Assembly (NCBI GenBank): GCA_051892815.1
Contig: JBJFGP010000026.1
Span: forward strand, 1 to 5,764
Source: JAXFQS01 sp051892815
GTDB taxonomy: Bacteria; Verrucomicrobiota; Kiritimatiellia; RFP12; DVOR01
Reading direction: 5' to 3'
DNA: 5,764 nt
The notes under the pieces: generated by a model
Told to the model about the DNA's origin: nothing
The model's input: only the letters and a program-made list of their open reading frames with translations
Database searches by the model: none
In this document: one piece after another, positions 1 through 4,873 of the stretch
Layout: the number at the start of each line of letters is the position of its first letter
Numbering within the stretch: position 1 is the stretch's first letter
Program-made: the position numbers and the translations under genes

Positions 1-659
1 GACACAATCGGCAATACGGCAGGAATTAAACGCCACTCAATGGGACTACCCGCCCAATAAGCGCCCCCAACGCCAAGCGCCACCGTCAACGGTAGCAAGA
101 GCGAGAATCTCAGGCAAAAGACCTTCCCGCGACACCGATTGGCAAGCGCCGCCGCCACCAGTGGCAACAGAATTCCCGCAAGGCCGCATAAGAAGGCAAC
201 ACGGTTGATGGTGTAAAGCGTCTCCCCCGACGAAGCCAGTACCTCGCGAGGCGCAGATGCTGTCGACAGCAGGAGAATGCACCCCTGGTTCCACCCCCAC
301 CACACCACAGTAGCAATAGCGGCAAAAGCCTTGGAAAGACAGAAGTCGAAACTGTCGATTGGCTTGCTGAACAGCGTAGCCGCCAGTCCCGACCGCTGCT
401 CCTTTCCCATCGTTCCGGCAACCACGAAAAACGCCAAGGGTAGCCCAGCGATGAGCATCGCGGCAAGAGCCCCTTCGCGTGCTAGACGCCCATCTTCACC
501 AAAGCGTTGAAACTGGAACAGGGGCGCTAGAAGCGAACTCGCATGGGCAAACAAGACCAGCAATACGACCACCGGTTCGCTTAGAATTTGACGAAAGGCA
601 ACCCGTTCCAAGGCAAAACAGGCGGCAATCCGAAGAGAAACAGGTTGGAATCGGCGCAT
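1..659 (-). CDS. ABC-2-type transporter permease, partial (C-terminus beyond window)
   Basis: The frame is open from an ATG at 659-657 to the left edge, giving 219 residues of a polytopic membrane protein. Hydrophobic segments lie near residues 29-48, 64-82, 111-131, 152-172 and 184-201. After the second comes a charged stretch, KEQRSG at 86-91, then LFSKPIDSFDF at 96-106. This resembles the 'reg(T/S)...LLSKPVSR.EF' loop of ABC-2 permeases, and the FGEDGRL stretch at 53-59 also fits that family. Such proteins form the membrane channel of an ABC exporter and need a separate ATPase, which is not visible here. An in-frame ATG at 707-705 would add 16 residues, but they are encoded inside a hairpin and look unlike a protein N-terminus. 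Neither start has a good ribosome binding site. The gene follows the Pro/Ala-rich gene in the same direction. Family assignment is by recognition of pattern only, and the substrate is unknown. Confidence 0.72.
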   Translation of the reverse strand, partial: MRRFQPVSLRIAACFALERVAFRQILSEPVVVLLVLFAHASSLLAPLFQFQRFGEDGRLAREGALAAMLIAGLPLAFFVVAGTMGKEQRSGLAATLFSKPIDSFDFCLSKAFAAIATVVWWGWNQGCILLLSTASAPREVLASSGETLYTINRVAFLCGLAGILLPLVAAALANRCRGKVFCLRFSLLLPLTVALGVGGAYWAGSPIEWRLIPAVLPIV

Positions 660-661
660 AG

Positions 662-703
662 AAAAGGGAGTGGGCTTGCCCTTTGCAGGCGAACACCACT
701 CCC
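662..703 (-). terminator. Terminator-like hairpin between the Pro/Ala-rich gene and the permease
   Basis: Read on the minus strand, GGGAGTGG (703-696) pairs perfectly with CCACTCCC (673-666). Inside, GCCTGC (690-685) pairs with GCAAGC (679-674) with one G-T pair around an AAAGG loop, leaving a five-base bulge (695-691). The descending arm is followed at once by TTTT (665-662) and CT, then the ATG at 659. The GC-rich stem plus U-tract is the form of an intrinsic terminator for the upstream gene, whose stop is 26 bp before the stem. The U-tract is short and abuts a start codon, so an attenuator or a translational control hairpin is equally possible. Confidence 0.5.
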
Positions 704-728
704 CCATTGTGATGGTCAAATTCCTGGT

Positions 729-1727
729 CTACTTGCGGTCGTCCGGCACCAGACCAAGTTCAGACCAAGGCAAAGGCGACCCTTCCGCGATGTGAACGGT
801 ATTAGGTGTTGCCTCGCGCTCAGAGAAATACTGCCCGCCGGAGCAACAGATGCCCGCCAATTTGATAATCAACGCGACACAAGCCGCTAGCACGGCAAGC
901 CCGCTCAGAACCTTGTTGACAGGCTTTACCCCATACACAACAGCGGTTGCCGCCGGGGGCTCAGCCGGCAATTCAGGGATGTCGGCGCTAGGCAAATCCT
1001 TGATGTCGGGTATGTCATCCCCCGCGGCAGGCTTTGCCACGACTGGCGCCGGATGGGCAGGCTTCCCCGGGTGCTTGAGCGTCAATCCCGGGCGCTTGAC
1101 CTTTATGGTCTTTTTCTGGGTCACTTCTGCATCAGACGGAGTAGCGGAAGGGGCAGGTTTGTCCGTTGGATTGGGCGCCGGTGCAGAAGCTACAGCCTTG
1201 ACCGTGGGGCGTTTGAGGCGTATGGTTTTCTGCTCGGGAACATTGGCTGAGGAAGTCTCCGGTGTCGTCAATGGGGCAGGCGAAGAGGCAATGATGCCAT
1301 CGAGAGATATGCGAGAGGTCTTGGTTTTTGCCGCCGCCAACGGGGCTGTTTTGGACTTAGCCCCTAGAGTCTGTGCTTGGTCCGAGGAGACTGGCGTCAC
1401 GGATGTATTGGGGACTGGCGCAACGGATACTGGCGCCGCGGGAGGAAGTTGGACGCGGGATGTGGCCCGCTTAGCAACATTGACGCCTGGCACGACGGGT
1501 TTGAGGCGGATAGTTGCCGAAGGTGAGGGCGAAGGAGTTACAGGAGTGGGAGGGACTGGTGCCGCCGATGCACTCGGCGGGGGGGCAACGGTCTTGACGC
1601 CTGGGGGTGTAATGGGTTTGAGGCGAACTGTGGCGGACAAGGGGGCTGGATTTGCCGCAGGCGGGGGCACGGGGGTGACTTTCGGAGGAAGGCCTCCTGG
1701 CGCCGGATTGACTCCTGGAATATCCAT
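729..1727 (-). CDS. Pro/Ala-rich, repeat-containing single-pass membrane protein, function unknown
   Basis: I do not recognise this 332-aa protein. Residues 1-262 are low-complexity, rich in Pro, Ala, Val, Thr and Lys and probably disordered. They carry a recurring short motif: ATVRLKP (32-38), ATIRLKP (71-77), ATSRVQL (88-94), KTSRISL (136-142), KTIRLKRP (167-174) and KTIKVKRP (206-213). An acidic patch follows at 237-252 (DDIPDIKDLPSADIPE). One hydrophobic segment at about 273-295 (ending in Cys-Cys) would anchor it in the membrane, leaving a 37-residue C-terminal tail. There is no N-terminal signal peptide, so the long basic N-terminal part is probably cytoplasmic. The start is fixed by AGGAGA seven bases upstream. 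It lies 29 bp after frr and is probably co-transcribed with pyrH-frr. It could be a scaffold or a regulator tethered to the membrane, but nothing in the sequence decides. That it is a real gene is well supported by the start site, the operon position and the membrane segment. Confidence 0.8.
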   Translation of the reverse strand: MDIPGVNPAPGGLPPKVTPVPPPAANPAPLSATVRLKPITPPGVKTVAPPPSASAAPVPPTPVTPSPSPSATIRLKPVVPGVNVAKRATSRVQLPPAAPVSVAPVPNTSVTPVSSDQAQTLGAKSKTAPLAAAKTKTSRISLDGIIASSPAPLTTPETSSANVPEQKTIRLKRPTVKAVASAPAPNPTDKPAPSATPSDAEVTQKKTIKVKRPGLTLKHPGKPAHPAPVVAKPAAGDDIPDIKDLPSADIPELPAEPPAATAVVYGVKPVNKVLSGLAVLAACVALIIKLAGICCSGGQYFSEREATPNTVHIAEGSPLPWSELGLVPDDRK

Positions 1728-1734
1728 TGCGTGG

Positions 1735-1740
1735 TCTCCT
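1735..1740 (-). promoter_or_regulatory. Shine-Dalgarno site of the Pro/Ala-rich gene
   Basis: AGGAGA on the minus strand ends seven bases before the ATG at 1727-1725. It is the strongest ribosome binding site on the minus strand here. It argues that this strand is the coding one, rather than the long plus-strand frame opposite. Confidence 0.75.
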
Positions 1741-1756
1741 AAAGGCGAATAGCCGA

Positions 1757-2320
1757 CTAGACGGCCATAATTTCAGCCTCTTTGGACTTTAGGTCTGCAT
1801 CGACCTTGGCGATTTGCGCGTCGGTAAGTTTTTGAACATCGGCGAGGCCGCGGTCGCGGTCATCCTCGGAGATGGAACCATCCTTTTGAAGAGCCTTCAT
1901 GAGTTCATTGGCATCGCGGCGGACATTGCGGATAGCGACCCGAGCATCTTCTGCGGCGCGCTTGGCGACTTTGACAATCTCTTTGCGGCGTTCTTCGGTC
2001 AATTCGGGGATGGTGATGCGTACGACTCGACCGTCATTGCGGGGGGTAACGCCCAGGTTGGCAGCCAGGATGGCCTTTTCGATATCGGCAAGTGCGCTGT
2101 GGTCGTAGGGGGAGATTGCGATGGAGCGGGGCTCTGGGGTGGAGATGTTGGCCATGTCGCGCAGGCGGGTCGGGGTGCCGTAGTAGGTGACCTGAACGTT
2201 TTCGACGAGCGAGGGGGATGCTTTGCCGGTGCGGAGGCCGGAGAACTTGTCTTTCAGCATCTTGAGGGCGCCGTCCATTTTGGCGGTTGCGTCTTTGATG
2301 ACTTCCTGAGCGGTCTGCAT
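1757..2320 (-). CDS. frr: Ribosome recycling factor (RRF)
   Basis: RRF acts with EF-G in the cytoplasm to split post-termination ribosomes so that subunits can be reused. The product is 187 aa, matching the usual length of about 185. Recognisable family blocks are GLRTGKASPSLVE at 28-40, the YYGTPTRLRDMANIS hinge/domain II region at 46-60, ISPYD at 69-73, the NLGVTPRNDGRVVRITIPELTEERR stretch around 88-112, and the RNVRRDANE helix at 131-139. The ATG at 2320-2318 was chosen because the homology starts there (MQTAQEVIKDA) and AAGGA lies ten bases upstream. The same frame runs on to an ATG at 2461, but that extension overlaps pyrH and is unlike RRF. It sits 28 bp after pyrH, the common bacterial order, and 29 bp before the Pro/Ala-rich gene. 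Confidence 0.97.
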   Translation of the reverse strand: MQTAQEVIKDATAKMDGALKMLKDKFSGLRTGKASPSLVENVQVTYYGTPTRLRDMANISTPEPRSIAISPYDHSALADIEKAILAANLGVTPRNDGRVVRITIPELTEERRKEIVKVAKRAAEDARVAIRNVRRDANELMKALQKDGSISEDDRDRGLADVQKLTDAQIAKVDADLKSKEAEIMAV

Positions 2321-2330
2321 AGGGGGGGTG

Positions 2331-2335
2331 TCCTT
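2331..2335 (-). promoter_or_regulatory. Shine-Dalgarno site of frr
   Basis: AAGGA on the minus strand lies ten bases before the ATG at 2320-2318, inside the 28-bp gap after the pyrH stop. It selects the short RRF start over the in-frame ATG at 2461. Confidence 0.6.
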
Positions 2336-2348
2336 GGTTGATGGGTTG

Positions 2349-3077
2349 CTATTCGGCGACTTGTGTTCCGAGGGCCTTGCCCTTGACGATGGCGGCCAGG
2401 GCGGTTGCGTCGAAAAAGTCGAATACGATGATTGGGATGTTGTTGTCCATGCACAAGGCAAAGGCGGCGGAATCCATGACCTTCAGGCGCTTGGCGAGGG
2501 CTTCCTGGTAGGAGAGGCGGTCGTAGCGGCGGGCGTCGGGATGGGTCTTGGGGTCGGCGGTGTAGATGCCGTCGACTTTGGTCGCTTTGAGCAGAACATC
2601 GGCGGAGATTTCGCTGGCACGGAGGGCGGCAGCGGTGTCGGTGCTGAAGTAGGGGTTTCCGGTACCGCCGGCGAAGATGACTACTCGGCCTTTTTCGAGG
2701 TGGCGGACAGCCTTTCGCTGAATAAAGGGCTCGGCAACCTGGGGCATTTCTATGGAGGTCTGGAGGCGGGTGTCGACACCTTTCTTCTCCAGGGCGTTTT
2801 GCATGGCAAGCCCGTTGATGATTGTCGCCAGCATACCCATATAGTCGCCCGAGGTGCGGTTGACGCCTTTCTGCGCGCCGCTGAGTCCGCGGAAGATGTT
2901 GCCGCCGCCGAGCACGATTCCGACCTGGACGCCCAAGCGGACGACTTCGGCGACACGGTCCGCGATGGCATCCACGATCGTTGCATCGATGCTCTCGCCG
3001 GCCTTAGGGTTGCCCAGAACCTCGCCTGAGAGTTTCAGCAGGATTCGGCGGTAGCGGAGAGGTTCGGTCGTGTTCAT
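2349..3077 (-). CDS. pyrH: UMP kinase (uridylate kinase)
   Basis: This cytoplasmic enzyme phosphorylates UMP to UDP with ATP in pyrimidine nucleotide synthesis and belongs to the amino-acid-kinase fold. The product is 242 aa, typical of bacterial hexameric PyrH. Motifs in order are LLKLSGE (13-19) for phosphate binding, GIVLGGGNIFRG (53-64), GDYMGMLAT (77-85) for UMP binding, FAGGTGNPYFSTDTAA (135-150), and the nucleotide-binding block LLKATKVDGIYTADP (162-176). MDSAAFALCMDNNIP (201-215) is the usual C-terminal signature. The start ATG at 3077-3075 gives the normal N-terminus; no clear Shine-Dalgarno precedes it. It is the first gene of the leftward operon, with a promoter about 30 bp upstream. 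tsf, a frequent upstream partner, is absent because the region upstream is a divergent promoter. Confidence 0.97.
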   Translation of the reverse strand: MNTTEPLRYRRILLKLSGEVLGNPKAGESIDATIVDAIADRVAEVVRLGVQVGIVLGGGNIFRGLSGAQKGVNRTSGDYMGMLATIINGLAMQNALEKKGVDTRLQTSIEMPQVAEPFIQRKAVRHLEKGRVVIFAGGTGNPYFSTDTAAALRASEISADVLLKATKVDGIYTADPKTHPDARRYDRLSYQEALAKRLKVMDSAAFALCMDNNIPIIVFDFFDATALAAIVKGKALGTQVAE

Positions 3078-3113
3078 GGTCTGGGGAATGGTTTATGCGG
3101 TTGCGATAGTGAT

Positions 3114-3142
3114 AGTATAGCGCACGGGGCGACTCTTTGCAA
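3114..3142 (-). promoter_or_regulatory. Sigma70-type promoter of the pyrH operon
   Basis: On the minus strand, TTGCAA (3142-3137) is a -35 box with 4 of 6 consensus bases. TATACT (3119-3114) is a -10 box with 5 of 6. They are separated by exactly 17 bases. The predicted start of transcription is near 3107, giving a leader of about 30 nt to the pyrH ATG. This is a prediction from box match and spacing. Confidence 0.65.
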
Positions 3143-3163
3143 CCTTAAAGAGCAGTTGGTAGG

Positions 3164-3194
3164 CACTTCCCTCTTCCGGAGGTGTCAACCTCCG
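3164..3194. other. Two mutually exclusive hairpins in the divergent intergenic region
   Basis: CACTTCC (3164-3170) can pair with GGAGGTG (3178-3184) as a 7-bp stem with one G-T pair and a 7-base loop. CGGAGGT (3177-3183) can instead pair with ACCTCCG (3188-3194) as a perfect 7-bp stem with a 4-base GTCA loop. The shared middle arm means only one can form. Neither is followed by a T-tract on either strand. Both lie upstream of the predicted start sites in both directions, so an operator or a small separate RNA are possibilities, as is decayed tRNA sequence. Confidence 0.4.
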
Positions 3195-3276
3195 CCATCC
3201 GCTCCTAGATAAGATAGGGGGAACCTCATTGCAACCTCCGGGAAGACGCCTTGGGACGACACGCGACAAGTTGCGC

Positions 3277-3305
3277 TTGAACCCGTGCACGCTTCGTGTT
3301 ATACT
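3277..3305 (+). promoter_or_regulatory. Sigma70-type promoter of the rightward gene set
   Basis: TTGAAC (3277-3282, 4 of 6 consensus bases) and TATACT (3300-3305, 5 of 6) are separated by 17 bases. Transcription would begin near 3312, leaving an untranslated leader of about 54 nt that ends in the GGAGGT ribosome binding site. A second possible -35, TTGCGC at 3271-3276, is poorly spaced. Confidence 0.65.
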
Positions 3306-3354
3306 CTTGGGCGATGCGACGGCACGGGTTTCCCGCGCTGTGGGCATTGGAAAC

Positions 3355-3360
3355 GGAGGT
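3355..3360 (+). promoter_or_regulatory. Shine-Dalgarno site of the flavoprotein gene
   Basis: GGAGGT lies five bases before the ATG at 3366. It rules out the in-frame ATG at 3285, which would add 27 residues unlike this family and lies upstream of the -10 box. Confidence 0.8.
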
Positions 3361-3365
3361 TTTGC

Positions 3366-3896
3366 ATGGGAAGGCAAATTTTGATTCTATCCGGCTCCCC
3401 GCGCCGCCAGGGGAATACCGATTTGCTCTGCGACGAGTTTATGCGGGGCGCAAAGGAAGCCGGCCACACCGTCGAAAAAGTCAGCCTCGCGGATAAACGG
3501 ATTGGCTTCTTCACCACCGACTTCGACCGCCAAGCCGACCACCAGAAAGACGATGTCGCCGCCATCCTCGACCAAATGCTCCGCGCCGACGTCATCGTAC
3601 TGGCCACCCCCGTCTACTTCTACTCCCTCTCCGCCCAGCTCAAAGCCCTCTTCGATCGCTCCGTGGCAATCTACCGCAAGATGCAGAACAAGACCTTCTA
3701 CTACCTGCTGGCCATGGCCGACACCGATCCGGAGATGTTCGCCGGGACCCTTGGAGCCCTGCGCGGCTTCCTCGCCTGCTACGACGGCTCCGTCGAAGCA
3801 GGCTATGTCGCCGCCACAGGAGTCTACGGCAAAGGCGAAGTATTGAAGACCGATTTCCCCCGCCAAGCCTACGAACTCGGCCGTAGCGTCCAATGA
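3366..3896 (+). CDS. Flavodoxin-fold NAD(P)H-dependent FMN reductase family protein
   Basis: This 176-aa soluble protein has the flavodoxin-like fold of NADPH-dependent FMN reductases and iron-sulfur flavoproteins. The first strand and phosphate-binding loop ILILSGSPRRQGNT spans residues 5-18. DVIVLATPVYFYSLSAQLKALFDR (75-98) is the second flavin-binding loop with the family's typical 'TPVYFYS...LK.L.DR' pattern. The KDD after the variable loop (61-63) and the YYLLAMAD strand (112-119) also fit. Many close relatives have a Cys-rich loop of the type C-x2-C-x2-C before that KDD. Here the corresponding stretch (about 47-60, FFTTDFDRQADHQ) has no cysteine and is shorter, so an Fe-S cluster is not expected. 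The only cysteines are C22 and C138. It probably binds FMN and reduces a small electron acceptor, but the substrate is unknown. It is first of three plus-strand genes and its stop overlaps the next start. Confidence 0.87.
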   Translation: MGRQILILSGSPRRQGNTDLLCDEFMRGAKEAGHTVEKVSLADKRIGFFTTDFDRQADHQKDDVAAILDQMLRADVIVLATPVYFYSLSAQLKALFDRSVAIYRKMQNKTFYYLLAMADTDPEMFAGTLGALRGFLACYDGSVEAGYVAATGVYGKGEVLKTDFPRQAYELGRSVQ

Positions 3897-4849
3897 CCAG
3901 CCCCAGTCCAAATACCGATAAAGTCCGCTACCTGATTGCTGGTACCGGCGGCGTCGGAGGTGCCATCGGCGCCTTCCTCGCCCTGCGTGGGCACGATGTC
4001 ACCTTCCTAGCCCGCGGCGAACACCTGCGTGCCCTCCAGCGCGACGGACTCCATCTCAAGTCCGACCTTCTCGGCAACCACACCATCCCGGTCAAAGCAA
4101 CGACCGCCGAAACCTGCACCACGCCCGCCGATGTCATCTTCTTCTGCGTCAAAAGCTACTCCATCGGCGACATCGCCCCGCAACTCGAAAAAGCCGTCAC
4201 CCCCGGCACCTTGATTATTCCAATCCTCAACGGTTACGGCCACGGCCGCAGGCTCGCCCAACTCCTCCCCCAGGCGCAAGTATTGGACGGATGCATCTAC
4301 ATCGTCGCCTTCCGCTCCGCCCCGGGCGAAATAACCCAGATGGGCCGCATCTTCCGCCTTGTCTACGGTGCGCGAACCGAACAGCCAGTCCCCGAGCAAC
4401 GCCTCCTCAGCCTGGCGAAAACCCTTCAAGACGCCCACATTACTCCCGAGATTTCCCCCGACATCAACCGAGATACCTTCGTCAAATGGGCCTTTATCTC
4501 CGCCATGGCCTGCACAGGAGCCTACCACAACATTCCCATGGGGCCCATCCAGCGTAAAGACTCCATACCACGCCAAACCTTCACCAGCCTGAGCCGCGAA
4601 TCAGCCGCCATCGCCCAAGCCTGCGGCATAACCACCGCCACCGATCCAGTCAACTACAACCTCTCCATTATTGCCTCCCTCGACCCAGCCTCCACCGCCT
4701 CAATGCAGAAAGACCTTGCCGCCGGCCACCAGTCCGAAATCCAAAGCCTCCTCTTCGATCTTGTCGACCTCGGACACGCCCACCATATCCCCCTGCCGAC
4801 ATACGATCGCATTGCCGCCCACTTCACCCACTTGCGTCTTCATCCCTAA
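3893..4849 (+). CDS. 2-dehydropantoate 2-reductase family protein (PanE/ApbA-like)
   Basis: The family reduces ketopantoate to pantoate with NADPH in coenzyme A synthesis, but contains many paralogues with other or unknown 2-keto acid substrates. The 318-aa product has an N-terminal Rossmann domain with YLIAGTGGVGGAIGAFLA (13-30), then FLAR (38-41), VIFFCVKSY (81-89) and the ILNGYG loop (111-116) with the conserved Asn113. The C-terminal helical domain carries VKWAFISAM (197-205), where Lys198 aligns with the catalytic Lys176 of E. coli PanE. It also carries SMQKDLAAGHQSEI (270-283), with Glu282 in the place of E. coli Glu256. The two conserved Asn of E. coli PanE that follow the Lys (180 and 184) are Ile and Ala here, so pantothenate synthesis is not assured. 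The ATG overlaps the preceding TGA (ATGA, 3893-3896), indicating translational coupling with the flavoprotein. Confidence 0.9.
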   Translation: MTSPSPNTDKVRYLIAGTGGVGGAIGAFLALRGHDVTFLARGEHLRALQRDGLHLKSDLLGNHTIPVKATTAETCTTPADVIFFCVKSYSIGDIAPQLEKAVTPGTLIIPILNGYGHGRRLAQLLPQAQVLDGCIYIVAFRSAPGEITQMGRIFRLVYGARTEQPVPEQRLLSLAKTLQDAHITPEISPDINRDTFVKWAFISAMACTGAYHNIPMGPIQRKDSIPRQTFTSLSRESAAIAQACGITTATDPVNYNLSIIASLDPASTASMQKDLAAGHQSEIQSLLFDLVDLGHAHHIPLPTYDRIAAHFTHLRLHP

Positions 4850-4862
4850 CCCGTTTCAAAAG

Positions 4863-4867
4863 AAAGG
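4863..4867 (+). promoter_or_regulatory. Shine-Dalgarno site of the CbiM-like gene
   Basis: AAAGG ends six bases before the ATG at 4874, within the 24-bp gap after the PanE-like gene. It supports the start that gives the N-terminal Met-His needed for metal binding. Confidence 0.6.
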
Positions 4868-4873
4868 CCCCCT

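Noticed and set aside
46..510. Several short frames on both strands inside the permease region
   Set aside because: They overlap the continuous minus-strand permease frame, which alone shows regularly spaced membrane segments.
850..1752. A 300-codon Gly/Ala-rich open frame on the plus strand
   Set aside because: It lies almost wholly opposite the Pro/Ala-rich gene; Gly/Ala richness is the expected mirror of Pro/Ala codons. The minus frame has the ribosome binding site, operon spacing and membrane segment.
1814..2341. Plus-strand open frame opposite frr
   Set aside because: Antisense shadow of a certain ribosome recycling factor gene with no family features of its own.
2321..2461. 47-residue N-terminal extension of the frr frame
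   Set aside because: It overlaps the end of pyrH, is rich in Pro/Ser/Thr unlike RRF, and a ribosome binding site supports the start at 2320.
2328..3029. Plus-strand open frame of 233 codons opposite pyrH
   Set aside because: Antisense shadow of UMP kinase; low-complexity Gly/Asp/Val composition typical of such shadows.
3285..3365. 27-residue N-terminal extension of the flavoprotein
   Set aside because: The ATG at 3285 lies upstream of the -10 box and the extension is unlike the family; GGAGGT precedes the ATG at 3366.
3093..3377. 94-codon minus-strand frame across the divergent intergenic region
   Set aside because: It spans both promoters and the flavoprotein ribosome binding site, and its product has no recognisable features.
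3387..3911. 174-codon minus-strand frame opposite the flavoprotein
   Set aside because: Gly/Val/Glu-rich antisense shadow of a gene with clear flavodoxin motifs.
4007..4576. 189-codon minus-strand frame opposite the PanE-like gene
   Set aside because: Antisense shadow; the plus frame has the full two-domain reductase pattern.
4850..4873. Cobalamin or nickel riboswitch before the CbiM-like gene
   Set aside because: The gap is only 24 bp and holds a ribosome binding site; the 54-nt leader of the first gene is also too short for a cobalamin riboswitch.
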